Source: Hyphomonadaceae bacterium BRH_c29 (lineage in GTDB: Bacteria; Pseudomonadota; Alphaproteobacteria; Caulobacterales; Hyphomonadaceae). Taken from it: a stretch of DNA of 64,000 nt. Positions 49,087 to 59,046 of the stretch are shown piece after piece. The first letter of the stretch is position 1; each line of letters starts with the position of its first letter. A model generated the notes under the pieces. That model was not told where the DNA came from, searched no databases, and saw only the letters and a list, made by a program, of their open reading frames with translations. The DNA lies in the NCBI GenBank assembly GCA_000961695.1, contig LADW01000077.1, forward strand, positions 1-64,000, in the 5' to 3' direction. The translations under genes and the position numbers were made by a program.

Positions 49087-49950
49087 TCAACTTTCGCGCT
49101 TCTGCGCCCAAACGGCACGATCATTCCCGCCAAGGTCTCTTGCCGAGCCGATTCCGGTAAAATCTGCCGCCTCAAGCAGTCCGGACACGGTCTCCTTCTG
49201 GTCATATCCGATCTCGAAGACCAGCCAGGCGCCCGGCTTTAGGCGGCTTTCCGCCAGCGCCACGATCTCACGATAGGCATTCAGCCCGTCCGCGCCGCCA
49301 TCCAGCGCCTTCATCGGGTCATGCGCGCGCACTTCCGGGGAAAGGCCCGCAATCTCGCCGCTCGCAATATAAGGCGGGTTGGAAATGACCAGGTCGGACT
49401 GTTCCCAGCCGGACCAATCGGCCCAGCTGCCCTCGAACAGGCCTGCCCGCCCGGAAAGCCCCAGCGCCGCAAAATTCTCACGCGCAAGGCTCGCCGCTTC
49501 CGGGCTCGCCTCCACGCCGACGCCGCGCGCGTCCGGTCTCAGATGAAGCAGGGCCGCAAGCATGCAACCACTGCCGGTGCCGAGATCCGCAAGGCTGACC
49601 ACCTCCCCTTGCGGGATCAGCGCCAGCGCGGCTTCCACCACCGTTTCGCTGTCCGGCCGAGGAATGAGGGCGCGGCCATCGGAACGGATTTCCAGCCCGT
49701 AAAAATCCGTACTGCCCACGATATGCTGCAACGGTTCGCGCCTGATCCGACGCTCAACCGCCGCCAGGAAATTTTCCTCGACAGGCTTCGGAACCGGCGA
49801 TGCCCCTGCGGAGATCAATGCCGCCCGCGTATCCCCGCGGACATGCAACATCAACTGCACAGCATTCTGGCGGGCGCTCTCGACACCGGCATCGTGAAAC
49901 CGCTGCGCGGCCGACCGGATAAGTTGATCGAAGGTAGGTTTGGGCATCAC
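49087..49950 (-). CDS. prmC: Release factor glutamine methyltransferase
   Basis: EPLQHIVGSTDFYGLEIRSDGRALIPRPDSETVVEAAL...DLGTGSGCMLAALL...LVISNPPYIA. Confidence 0.96.
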   Translation of the reverse strand: MMPKPTFDQLIRSAAQRFHDAGVESARQNAVQLMLHVRGDTRAALISAGASPVPKPVEENFLAAVERRIRREPLQHIVGSTDFYGLEIRSDGRALIPRPDSETVVEAALALIPQGEVVSLADLGTGSGCMLAALLHLRPDARGVGVEASPEAASLARENFAALGLSGRAGLFEGSWADWSGWEQSDLVISNPPYIASGEIAGLSPEVRAHDPMKALDGGADGLNAYREIVALAESRLKPGAWLVFEIGYDQKETVSGLLEAADFTGIGSARDLGGNDRAVWAQKRES

Positions 49951-50825
49951 TCCAGAGGTTCCAACCAGACCTTGTTCTGCGGAAAGTCGATAACCATCCG
50001 GAACCTGCGCAACACTGACAGACCGATGTTCACGTCCGCCCCGTCGGAAGCCTCACCGACCGCTGCGACCAGGTCATGCAGCTCCACCCCGCCAAGGTTC
50101 AAAGTGTCGACGCGAACCAGAGTTCGTTCGACCTGCCCGCCCACTCCTCCACCTTGCTTTGTACCCAGGACATTGCCTTCGGTCAGCAAGCCCAGCTTCT
50201 CCGCAAATGTTTTACTCAGCAGGATCTCGTTTCCGTTGCCGACATCGAAATCGGCCGCTACGGGGCCTCTATTATTGATCTGCACCGGAACCTGCTTGAT
50301 CCCGTTCGCGTCGGACAGGGGCAACATGACACCTCCTGGCTCGGCATCTCGCCGGACTTGCCGGAAGATGCCGGCGTCAACATCCAGCAGGTAGCGTCCG
50401 TTGTCGAACAGCTCACGTCCCATGACCGCGTGGAGCGGCTCGCCTATGAGGCGGCGGGAAATCTCCCCAAGATCGATGAGGATCACGACCTGGTCTGACA
50501 ATACGGAACCGGCCGCCGATATCTCGACCCCTTCGGCGAGCTGAACGTCCTGGGTGCCCGCGCCCGTTCCCTTGATTTGTTCATTCCCAGCGGCTGCAAG
50601 GCCTATCCGTGAAGCAAATGCGGCATCGACAAGGGTCATCTCGGCGCCCGAATCCAGGAGCGCCTCCACGGGATATCCATTCACGGCGATGGGCAGGAAG
50701 ATGCGGTCGCCGGACACACGGATGTCGCGCGCCTGCAACTCCGCAGGTTGTGAGACACATGCCGCAAGAAACAACAAACAACCGAGAAAACCTGATGCCG
50801 CCTTCACATCAACCTCCACCTTCAT
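49947..50825 (-). CDS. Retropepsin-like aspartic protease, predicted lipoprotein
   Basis: VNGYPVEALLDSGAEMTLVDAAFASRIGL (DSGA); second aspartic-like half (VAADFDVGNGNEILLSKTFAEKLGL); lipobox-like LLFLAAC. Confidence 0.85.
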   Translation of the reverse strand: MKVEVDVKAASGFLGCLLFLAACVSQPAELQARDIRVSGDRIFLPIAVNGYPVEALLDSGAEMTLVDAAFASRIGLAAAGNEQIKGTGAGTQDVQLAEGVEISAAGSVLSDQVVILIDLGEISRRLIGEPLHAVMGRELFDNGRYLLDVDAGIFRQVRRDAEPGGVMLPLSDANGIKQVPVQINNRGPVAADFDVGNGNEILLSKTFAEKLGLLTEGNVLGTKQGGGVGGQVERTLVRVDTLNLGGVELHDLVAAVGEASDGADVNIGLSVLRRFRMVIDFPQNKVWLEPLE

Positions 50826-50872
50826 TCAGCAATTGTCATGTAACCGCGCAAACACCGAAGCACTGAAGCCGT

Positions 50873-51949
50873 TTAGCCCACTGACTCCATCGCGGCGAGC
50901 TTCATGGCCTGATCTTCCGTGATCAGCGCCTGGACCACATCCTGCAGCTTGTCGCCAGCAATGATCCGGTCCAGCGAATACAGGGTGAGACCGATCCGGT
51001 GGTCTGTAACGCGGTTTTCCGGATAATTGTAAGTCCGCACCTTCTGGCTCCGGTCGCCCGAGCCGATCTGGCTCGCACGCGCTTCGGCACGCTCTGCGTC
51101 AGCTTCGGCGCGCTGCTTCTCGTAGAGGCGGATCTTCAGCTGCTCCATCGCCTTCTCCCGGTTGACGTGCTGGGACTTCTCCGAGCTGGTCACCATGATG
51201 TTGGTCGGCAAGTGAAGGATACGCACGGCGGAGTCGGTCGTGTTGACGTGCTGCCCGCCTGCCCCGGATGAGCGCATTGTATCAATACGGATGTCTTCCG
51301 GCCGGATGTCGATCTCGATATTTTCCGGCGCCGGCAGCACGGCCACGGTCGCAGCGGACGTATGAATACGGCCCTGCGTCTCGGTAGCCGGAACGCGCTG
51401 GACGCGGTGAACGCCGCTTTCCCACTTCATGTGCCCGAACACGCCGTCGCCCGAAACGTTCGCAACGATTTCCTTGTAGCCGCCCGCATCACCCGCCGAC
51501 GCGTCAACCACGTCGACTTTCCAACCCATCAGCTGGGCATAGCGGGTATACATGCGGTAGAGATCGCCAGCGAATATCGCCGCCTCGTCGCCGCCCGTAC
51601 CAGCGCGAATTTCGAGTACAATGTCGGCCGTGTCATCGACATCTTTCGGCAGCAACAGGATCTGCATTTCCTGCTCAAGCGCCGGGAGCTTGTCCTTCAG
51701 GTCCTCGATTTCCATCTCGGCCAGCTCGGCCATTTCCCGGTCGCCGCCCGACAGCATCGCTTCGGCCTCTTTCAGCCCTTTGCGTGAGGTGAGCAGCTCG
51801 CGCGCCTTCTCGACGACGGGCTTCAGCTCCGCATGCTCTTTCGAGAGCGCAATAATCTCTGCCGTGTCGGAGGCCGCGCCCATGCGCGCCTCGACTTCTT
51901 CGAAACGATCGATCACCTGCTGGAGGCGGGTATTGGAAATGCTAGCCAT
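50873..51949 (-). CDS. prfA: Peptide chain release factor 1
   Basis: [23 protein letters not shown]...[19 protein letters not shown] (GGQ). Confidence 0.97.
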   Translation of the reverse strand: MASISNTRLQQVIDRFEEVEARMGAASDTAEIIALSKEHAELKPVVEKARELLTSRKGLKEAEAMLSGGDREMAELAEMEIEDLKDKLPALEQEMQILLLPKDVDDTADIVLEIRAGTGGDEAAIFAGDLYRMYTRYAQLMGWKVDVVDASAGDAGGYKEIVANVSGDGVFGHMKWESGVHRVQRVPATETQGRIHTSAATVAVLPAPENIEIDIRPEDIRIDTMRSSGAGGQHVNTTDSAVRILHLPTNIMVTSSEKSQHVNREKAMEQLKIRLYEKQRAEADAERAEARASQIGSGDRSQKVRTYNYPENRVTDHRIGLTLYSLDRIIAGDKLQDVVQALITEDQAMKLAAMESVG

Positions 51950-52108
51950 GGCGAGCCTCTCTAGAGACGTTTAGGTCAACAGGTAAGCCCCTTCAGGCGG
52001 TTAGTCCCTTCCAAAGGATTAATCCCGCCGGGCCGATTTCCAGGCCGGGTTAGCCATAACTTTCATTTTGCGGAGTATAAGGCCCCCAGAACGTGGAAAG
52101 TAGGGTCT

Positions 52109-52594
52109 GTGAGACTTGCACTGATCATATCGGCAATTTTTTGCCTCGTCGGCATGAGTACATGCACGATCTCGATCTGGTCATATGACAAGGCCAGCAA
52201 TGCCGAGCGTGTCACCTTCATCGAGAAGGAAACAATGAAGCTCGCAAGCAAGCGCAGCGTCCGGCAGACTCTTTTGTCCCGCATATTCGAAGTCCAGGGG
52301 AACGGCTCCAGCCGGACGGGCGAAGTACAGATCCTTCTGGATGTCTTCGATGGTGACAATTTCAGGTCCAGCGCCGCGAAGAAGGAACGCATTCAGTCCG
52401 CCTGCAAGGACTATCTGCGCACAGGTCTGGCCCACAATGAAATCAGCACGACCGTGGTGCTACGCCGGGCCACCAGCTCGATCAAAATGGACGGCTCCGC
52501 CACAGCCTACGACATCAAGCAGCGGAGCCAGGTGCTGGACCGCTACAAGCTGACGCCAGACATCTGCAAACAGGAACTGGATCTGACCTCCTAG
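52109..52594 (+). CDS. Hypothetical exported protein
   Basis: 161 aa with N-terminal hydrophobic segment MRLALIISAIFCLVGMSTC; no family recognised. Confidence 0.6.
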   Translation: MRLALIISAIFCLVGMSTCTISIWSYDKASNAERVTFIEKETMKLASKRSVRQTLLSRIFEVQGNGSSRTGEVQILLDVFDGDNFRSSAAKKERIQSACKDYLRTGLAHNEISTTVVLRRATSSIKMDGSATAYDIKQRSQVLDRYKLTPDICKQELDLTS

Positions 52595-53019
52595 GTGAGG
52601 ATGCGGATCACTTCCTTGCCGGCCAGCACAAACAGGGTGAGCGAGGCTAGCGCGAACACCATGAACCGGAGCGTCACTTTCGGCGACAGGATCTGCACGA
52701 ACGAGTGCACCACGCGCAAGCCAACATAAATCCAGGCGATCAGCGTGGCCAGATGGTCAGCCCCGCCGGTCAGGGCAGCGAAGAACATCAGGGCGTAGAA
52801 GATCGTCGGCTGTTCGTGCAGGTGATTGTAATTGTCAGCCACCGAGCGGACATTTGGTGGCATCCGGTCAACATAAGTACCGGGATGGCGCGCTTCGTCC
52901 GGGTTGATCTGCGCCTTCTGCATGGCCGGAATGCGTGTCGCATACATCCAGAGCCACATGACGAGCGTCCAGACGACAAGCGCCAGAACCGGATTCAGGA
53001 ATTCAACGTTCTGCAACAT
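52591..53019 (-). CDS. MAPEG-family membrane protein
   Basis: FLNPVLALVVWTLVMWLWMYATRIPAM...RSVADNYNHLHEQPTIFYALMFFAAL...WIYVGLRVVHSFVQ. Confidence 0.9.
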   Translation of the reverse strand: MLQNVEFLNPVLALVVWTLVMWLWMYATRIPAMQKAQINPDEARHPGTYVDRMPPNVRSVADNYNHLHEQPTIFYALMFFAALTGGADHLATLIAWIYVGLRVVHSFVQILSPKVTLRFMVFALASLTLFVLAGKEVIRILT

Positions 53020-53071
53020 GGGTAATGCCCTCCCTAAGCACTGTTTTTTCTAAGCTTACTGCGCCTCTTGC

Positions 53072-54358
53072 TTAGTGAACAGCGTATTGTGGAGGCCTTT
53101 CCCTAACGAGATGATCGTGCAGGAACGTGGTGAACGCATCAATGTCTTCTGAAACCACGCTATGCCCGCCAGGGCGCAGCCACCAGGCGATGCCCGCCGC
53201 CGGGTCGAAGTCCTGCATGCCCGAGACGGTCAGACCGGGGTGTCCCGTAACTTCATAGGCCGCGCTGGCCGCTTCCGCTGCCCGGAAGGACGAGTTCGGG
53301 TCGGACCAGACATCCCGCCGGCCATTGCCCAACAGCACAGGCGTTGGCGCGACCAAGGCGAGCAGCTCATGCTGGTCGACCGGGATCTCGTCCAGCTTGT
53401 CCAACCATTCCTGCGCCTGCGGCGCCAGCCAGTGAGGATAGGCTTTCGCCATCCGGTCCAGCCGCTCACCCGTGTGCGAGCGTGACAGCGAGGCCCCGGC
53501 AAAGCCGGACTGGTGCGCCACCACGGCGGCGATCCGCCGGTCCCAGACAGCGGCCATCAGGGCGGATTTGCCATGCCGGGAATGGCCCATTACGGCGATC
53601 TCCTGCGGGTCGATACGCGGGTCGGCTTCCAGCACGTCAGTGGCTGCAGAGAAACTGTATGCCCAGGCCATCAGCGCGGAGGTCGGGTTCACTGGTCCGC
53701 CCAGTGCCGCCATGGCCGCCGGCGCTTCCTTCTTGCTGTCCGGGATGAAATCCGACGCATAGAAGCTCGCATAGGCGAGCCCGGCATCGAAATAGCGGCC
53801 GACCGGGGCAACCGAGATATAGGTGCCAAAAATCTCTGTCTCGAGCCAACCGAGCGCGCCCGTTATCTTTGGGCCGTCGCAGAAGGTACCGTCTTCGTCC
53901 GTTGCGCGCTCATCCGGGAACACCGAGCACGTGCTGGAAAACGTCTGGTTGATGACGACAGGCACTGGCCCGGATGCCTTTGGAAACGCGGTGACGAGAT
54001 GGAAGGTGCTGGCGCTCTCGCCGCTGCCGACCGTAATCGCTACTTCTTCCAGCGTGCCACGTCCGTCCAGGTATTCCGGGTCGATCATCTGCCAGTCGCC
54101 GAAGCTGACCGGCATGCCGGCGGGCCACGGCCCGTAGAGCACATCCTCGAATTTCTGCTTCAGCGCCTCGCGCGCCGGGCTGCCTTCGACCGTCACAGCC
54201 GCCACGTCCAGCGCAGGCTCCGGCGCCGCCTTGTTGGTCGTTTCGAGGCTCGCATAATTCATGCCCAGCATGCTGCAGCTCGACATGATGAGCGAGACAA
54301 CAAGGATGAGAACCAGAAGCGGTAAACGGGCGAGAAACCAGAGAATGGGGCGGATCAT
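53072..54358 (-). CDS. Alpha/beta hydrolase resembling CE15 glucuronoyl esterases
   Basis: IAVMGHSRHGKSALMAAVWDRRIAAVVAHQSGFAGASLSR; WDSDPNSSF-like and H-containing C-terminus; N-terminal TM/lipobox-like region. Confidence 0.75.
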   Translation of the reverse strand: MIRPILWFLARLPLLVLILVVSLIMSSCSMLGMNYASLETTNKAAPEPALDVAAVTVEGSPAREALKQKFEDVLYGPWPAGMPVSFGDWQMIDPEYLDGRGTLEEVAITVGSGESASTFHLVTAFPKASGPVPVVINQTFSSTCSVFPDERATDEDGTFCDGPKITGALGWLETEIFGTYISVAPVGRYFDAGLAYASFYASDFIPDSKKEAPAAMAALGGPVNPTSALMAWAYSFSAATDVLEADPRIDPQEIAVMGHSRHGKSALMAAVWDRRIAAVVAHQSGFAGASLSRSHTGERLDRMAKAYPHWLAPQAQEWLDKLDEIPVDQHELLALVAPTPVLLGNGRRDVWSDPNSSFRAAEAASAAYEVTGHPGLTVSGMQDFDPAAGIAWWLRPGGHSVVSEDIDAFTTFLHDHLVRERPPQYAVH

Positions 54359-54444
54359 ATGTTTCCTGTCTTCATGAACGGCCTCACCGTCGGGCGACCC
54401 TACCCATATTCATCGCGCCTTCCAGCCCGCTCACGAAATAGTGG

Positions 54445-55281
54445 TTATGCGGTTTGCGCATACCTTTCCCGGTAGCGCCGCGATCCGGGAACGGTCTCGC
54501 CGGTGTCGAGTTCGAGCACCGCGTCGCCTTCCCCGGTCGGTGTGATGGTCTTCACATGGTCCAGATTGACGAGGTGGGAGCGATGCACCCGCACGTGGCG
54601 CCCGCCTGCCTCTGATAGCAGGCGCTCAAGTTCGGTCAGGGTCATGCGGGCCAGATGCGTTCCGGTAGTCGTCGACACATCGACATAGTTCGCCGCCGCC
54701 TGTGCATGGATGACGTCGCCGGCATTCAGCATGATCGTCCGCCCGCCGGACTTCAGCATCACGCGATGCTCACGAACGGCCATCTCATCCACGGCCTCCG
54801 CTTCAAGCCGGTTCTGCATCGCCATGCGCGCAAGGGCGAACATCGCCATGGTGATGCCATAGCCATAGGCATCCTTGCGCCCCTCGTAGATCCAGTTGAG
54901 CGGATCCGCGAGGCCGAACGTGTAGGTCTCGCCCAGGAGGAGCGGATAGGTCAGCTTCCGGATCGCCACAAAGATCAGCACGTGCAGGACGATGAAGGCG
55001 GCACATGCAGCCAGGTGAACAGGCGCGCTCCGCCGCCAGTTCCGGATCGACAGGGGCGCCACATCCAGCACGCGCGGAAAGAACGGCACCAGCATCAGGA
55101 GAGACATGTGCGAGGCCACCTCGCGCAGCCAGGGCTCTGCCGCCGCCTGCCGGTGCTCAATCTGGATCGACGTCGCCTGGATCACGAACGAGGCCAGCAT
55201 GAACACCACGAAAAAGGCCAGCGCCCAGCGATCTGAGATCCGGTCGGCCCGGGATTCGGGGTGGGAATTCTGCGTCATCAC
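54445..55281 (-). CDS. Membrane-anchored LytTR DNA-binding regulator
   Basis: Several TM segments; GGRTIMLNAGDVIHAQAAANYVDVSTTTGTHLARMTLTELERLLSEAGGRHVRVHRSHLVNLDHVKTITPTGEGDAVLELDTGETVPGSRRYRERY. Confidence 0.93.
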   Translation of the reverse strand: MMTQNSHPESRADRISDRWALAFFVVFMLASFVIQATSIQIEHRQAAAEPWLREVASHMSLLMLVPFFPRVLDVAPLSIRNWRRSAPVHLAACAAFIVLHVLIFVAIRKLTYPLLLGETYTFGLADPLNWIYEGRKDAYGYGITMAMFALARMAMQNRLEAEAVDEMAVREHRVMLKSGGRTIMLNAGDVIHAQAAANYVDVSTTTGTHLARMTLTELERLLSEAGGRHVRVHRSHLVNLDHVKTITPTGEGDAVLELDTGETVPGSRRYRERYAQTA

Positions 55282-55334
55282 CGAAGCGTCTCTGCCATAG
55301 GGCGAGCCGGTGGGAAACGCCCCTTGCCCGCCAT

Positions 55335-55387
55335 TCGTCCCAGATCGTCGCCGCTCGTCCCAGATCGGCAGCTTTCATCCCGCAGAG
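55335..55387. repeat. Direct-repeat array, 20-bp period (candidate LytTR binding sites)
   Basis: TCGTCCCAGATCG at 55335-55347 and 55355-55367 (identical), degenerate TCATCCCGCAGAG at 55375-55387. Confidence 0.8.
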
Positions 55388-55464
55388 CAGACACTGATCC
55401 CTCCGGTAGCGACAGGCGGCGGGGAAAACACCCACAAGGCGGTATCAGACTGTGGAGAGACCCC

Positions 55465-56646
55465 ATGCCTCAGACCGCCACTTTCCCTCGCCGCTATGAC
55501 CTCGACTGGCTGCGCATCATCGCGTTCGGCCTGCTCATTCTTTACCACACGGGCATGTTCTACGTGACGTGGGGCTGGCACGTGAAAAGCGTGCATGCAG
55601 GCCCCGGTGCGGAGTGGCTGATGCTGCTGTTCAATCCTTGGCGGCTGGCGCTCCTCTTCTTCATTTCCGGCGTGGCGCTTCGCTTTGCGGCGGACAAGCT
55701 CGGCGGGTCGAAACTGGCGCGCGACCGTGCCATTCGGCTTGGCTTGCCGATCCTCTTCGGCATGGCCGTCGTGGTGGCGCCGCAAAGCTGGCTGCAGCTG
55801 GTCGAATCCGGCGAATTCACCGGCAGTTTCTGGCAGTTCTGGCCGCACTATCTGGACTTCGGCTCCGATTTTTCGATCACCACGCCGACCTGGAACCATC
55901 TCTGGTATGTGGTCTACCTGCTGGTCTACACGCTGCTCCTGGCGCCGGTGGCGCCTTTCCTTTCGAAGCTGATGGCAGGCCCCGGCGAACGGCTCACCAG
56001 CGTGATCTTCCGTGACCGTGCCGGCGTCTTTGTGCTCGTGACGGTGATCCTGCTGCCGCACTACGTGATCCAGTACACACTCGATCCGCTGTTTCCGACA
56101 ACCCATGCCCTGCTCGACGATTGGGCGAACCATGCCCACAGCGTCACCCTGCTGCTGACCGGCTTCCTGCTCGCCAAGGACCGGAATTTCTGGAACGCGG
56201 TACGCCGGGCGCTGCCACTTGTGCTGACCCTCGCGATCATCCTCGGCACCGCGCAGACCTGGGTGCGCTTTCACCGGGACCTGATGACCGACACGGCGTG
56301 GTCGGTCTACGAGGCCGGTCGCACGCTGTATGCTTGGACGGCCATCCTCTCCCTGCTCGGCCTCGCCCAACGCTACCTGAACCGGCCCAGCCGCGCGCTG
56401 ACCTATATGACCGAAGCGATCTTCCCCTGGTATATCCTGCACCAGACGCTCACCGTCATGGCGGGCTACTGGCTGACACGTCAGGGTCTCAGCGTCTGGG
56501 TCGAGGCACCCCTGGTGATCCTGGCAACGTTCGGCGGCTGCGCGCTGCTCCACGAACTGGTGATCCGCCGGGTGGGCTTCCTGCGGCCCCTGTTCGGACT
56601 GAAGCCCATGGTACGCGTTCGGGCCCTGCCTGCCCCGGCGGAATAG
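55465..56646 (+). CDS. Acyltransferase-3 family membrane protein
   Basis: RYDLDWLRIIAFGLLILYHTGMFYVTWGWH...multi-TM...ALTYMTEAIFPWYILHQTLTV. Confidence 0.92.
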   Translation: MPQTATFPRRYDLDWLRIIAFGLLILYHTGMFYVTWGWHVKSVHAGPGAEWLMLLFNPWRLALLFFISGVALRFAADKLGGSKLARDRAIRLGLPILFGMAVVVAPQSWLQLVESGEFTGSFWQFWPHYLDFGSDFSITTPTWNHLWYVVYLLVYTLLLAPVAPFLSKLMAGPGERLTSVIFRDRAGVFVLVTVILLPHYVIQYTLDPLFPTTHALLDDWANHAHSVTLLLTGFLLAKDRNFWNAVRRALPLVLTLAIILGTAQTWVRFHRDLMTDTAWSVYEAGRTLYAWTAILSLLGLAQRYLNRPSRALTYMTEAIFPWYILHQTLTVMAGYWLTRQGLSVWVEAPLVILATFGGCALLHELVIRRVGFLRPLFGLKPMVRVRALPAPAE

Positions 56647-56701
56647 GGCTTCCAGCCAGATTCAGGCTTGCCCGGCAGCGCCGCGCCGCTAGCTTGCGCG
56701 C

Positions 56702-57301
56702 ATGAAACTGGTTCCTCTTCTGATTGGCAGCGTCCTTGGCCTCGGCGCGGGCGCTGTCTCCGCATTGTTCATGGCCGGCATGATCGGGTCCGGCGTCCGG
56801 CTGTCCGGCGCGGTCGATGTCGACGGCTGGCAGAGCGACTGGACGATTGGTTCGGTCGCGGCCAACCCGTGGACCCGCGCCCGCGTTGCCCGCCACGGCC
56901 TGCTGGCGCTGACGCGCAAGGAAGCGGTCTATTTCACCAAGGCGACCGATGAAGGTGGCAGGTCACTGACCGAAGCCTGCACGTACCGCGTCAGCGGCGC
57001 CGGGATGCCCGCGCTCTGGTGGTCGCTTACCCTTTATGACGGGACGAGCTACCTGCCGCGCAACACAGACAATGCACTGTCCTACGATCTCACCAAGGCG
57101 ACAGCAGAAGGCGACGCCGATGCCTGGTCATTCACCGTCTCCCAAACGGCCCCCGCAGAGGGCGCCTGGGTCTCCAGCAAGGCGGCCGGAGCGTTCGATC
57201 TGACACTCCGCCTCTACAAGCCGTCGCCTGACCTGATCGAAAACCCGAACGCCACGCTGATCGCGCCAAGGATCGAGCGAATCTCCTGTGGGGGGCAATG
57301 A
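56702..57301 (+). CDS. DUF1214 domain-containing protein
   Basis: YRVSGAGMPALWWSLTLYDGTSYLPRNTDNALSYDL; SPDLIENPNATLIAPRIERISCGG. Confidence 0.88.
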   Translation: MKLVPLLIGSVLGLGAGAVSALFMAGMIGSGVRLSGAVDVDGWQSDWTIGSVAANPWTRARVARHGLLALTRKEAVYFTKATDEGGRSLTEACTYRVSGAGMPALWWSLTLYDGTSYLPRNTDNALSYDLTKATAEGDADAWSFTVSQTAPAEGAWVSSKAAGAFDLTLRLYKPSPDLIENPNATLIAPRIERISCGGQ

Positions 57302-57837
57302 TCATGCGAAACGTCCTGACCGGCCTCGCCGCCTTTGTCGTCACATTCGCCATCGCGCATTTCGTCGTGCTGAACGCCCTGCCCGGCAAGATCATGTCCA
57401 AGGTCCGGGATGGCATGATGGAACGAGGCCTGCCCGTGAACGCGTGGCAAATGACCCCGCGCACCAGCCCGGAGAACCAGGCCGTCGTGCGCCCCGCCCC
57501 GGACCTCGCCTATGCCATCTGTCTGGTCGACCTGTCGGAAGGCCCTGTCGAACTCACTGCCTCGGCCTGGCCGGACTATGGCTCCCTCTCGGTCTTCTCG
57601 GCCAGCACGGACAATGTCTATGCCGGCTCGCTGGACGCCCGCGTGGCAGACACGCCGGACGTGCGCCATGTCATCGTGGCGATGGAAGGACAGGACGTGG
57701 GGAATGCAGATGGCGCAGACATCGTACGGGTCAACAAGCCGGACGCCTTCGCCCTCATCCGCCGGCTCGCGCCGTCACAGGACGCCTATGAGGCGGCAAA
57801 GGATCTGGTGCCGGGCAGCCAGTGCGGCCCGCTCTGA
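57298..57837 (+). CDS. DUF1254 domain-containing protein
   Basis: VRPAPDLAYAICLVDLSEGPVELTASAWPDYGSLSVFSASTDNVYAG; overlaps the previous gene by 4 bp. Confidence 0.85.
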   Translation: MIMRNVLTGLAAFVVTFAIAHFVVLNALPGKIMSKVRDGMMERGLPVNAWQMTPRTSPENQAVVRPAPDLAYAICLVDLSEGPVELTASAWPDYGSLSVFSASTDNVYAGSLDARVADTPDVRHVIVAMEGQDVGNADGADIVRVNKPDAFALIRRLAPSQDAYEAAKDLVPGSQCGPL

Positions 57838-57840
57838 CGC

Positions 57841-58974
57841 CTATTCGGCAGCGACTTCCGCTTTTTCGCGTTCGGCTCTGAGGCGTTCGGCCTTCTGCTC
57901 GACCAGGTCGACGATATGCTCGATCATGTCGGCATTCGAGACATTGTGGTCGGCCCGGCCGGCCACGAACATCTTGCCGCTTTCCTTGCCGCCGCCGGTG
58001 AAGCCGAGATCGGTCAGCGCCGCCTCGCCGGGGCCGTTCACGACGCAGCCGATGATGGACAGCGAAATCGGCTCATGGATATGGGAGAGGCGCTGCTCAA
58101 GGATTTCAACGGTCTTGATGACGTCAAAGCCCTGACGCGCGCAGGATGGGCACGCCACGATGTTCACGCCGCGCGTGCGCAGGCCGAGGGATTTCAGCAT
58201 CTCGAAGCCGACTTTCACCTCTTCCACCGGATCGGCAGACAGGGACACGCGGATCGTGTCGCCGATCCCGGCCCAGAGCAGTGCGCCCATGCCGATGGAG
58301 GATTTCACGGTGCCGGTGCGCAGGCCGCCTGCCTCGGTGATGCCGAGGTGCAGCGGTGCGTCGGTCGCCTCCGCCAGCTGCTGGTAAGCCGCAACGGTCA
58401 GGAACATGTCGGAGGCTTTCACCGAGATCTTGTACTCGTGAAAGCCAAGGTCATCGAGGATGCGGGCATGGTCCAGCGCCGACTCGACCATCGCGTCCGG
58501 GCAAGGTTCGCCATATTTTTCAAGGAGATGGCGCTCAAGGCTCCCGCCATTCACGCCGATCCGGATGGAGCAGCCATTGGCGCGGGCCGCGTTCACGACT
58601 TCCTTCACGCGGGCCTGCGAGCCGATATTGCCGGGATTGATCCGCAGGCAGGCAGCGCCTGCATCGGCGGCTTCGATGCCGCGCTTGTAGTGGAAATGGA
58701 TGTCCGCAACGATCGGCACGGGGCTCGCCTTGCAGATCGCTTTCATCGCGGCAGTCGACTCTTCGGTCGGGCAGGAGACGCGCACGATGTCCGCGCCCGC
58801 TTCGGCGGCGCGCTCGATCTGCGCGATGGTGGCAGCCGCGTCTTCGGTCGGCGTGTTGGTCATGGTCTGCACGGCGATGGGGGCATCGCCGCCCACCAGC
58901 ACATTGCCAACGCGGATCTGGCGGGATGTGCGACGGGTAATGTCGCGCCATGGACGGATCGGATTGTGACTCAT
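57841..58974 (-). CDS. ispG: 4-hydroxy-3-methylbut-2-enyl-diphosphate synthase
   Basis: [78 protein letters not shown]-like motif. Confidence 0.97.
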   Translation of the reverse strand: MSHNPIRPWRDITRRTSRQIRVGNVLVGGDAPIAVQTMTNTPTEDAAATIAQIERAAEAGADIVRVSCPTEESTAAMKAICKASPVPIVADIHFHYKRGIEAADAGAACLRINPGNIGSQARVKEVVNAARANGCSIRIGVNGGSLERHLLEKYGEPCPDAMVESALDHARILDDLGFHEYKISVKASDMFLTVAAYQQLAEATDAPLHLGITEAGGLRTGTVKSSIGMGALLWAGIGDTIRVSLSADPVEEVKVGFEMLKSLGLRTRGVNIVACPSCARQGFDVIKTVEILEQRLSHIHEPISLSIIGCVVNGPGEAALTDLGFTGGGKESGKMFVAGRADHNVSNADMIEHIVDLVEQKAERLRAEREKAEVAAE

Positions 58975-59046
58975 GTCTGCGCCTCTGGTGCCTTCAGCCC
59001 CTAGATGGCGCGTCCGGAGCGATCCGGCAATGCGTCAACAGGAAAC

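Noticed and set aside
55375-56553. 392-aa minus-strand ORF opposite the acyltransferase
   Set aside because: Shadow ORF of a clear membrane acyltransferase; His/Gln/Arg-rich artefact.
56702-57837. Split DUF1214/DUF1254 gene as a frameshift
   Set aside because: Two complete ORFs with a normal 4-bp overlap; I believe adjacent small DUF1214/DUF1254 genes are common in this class, so not evidence of a broken gene.
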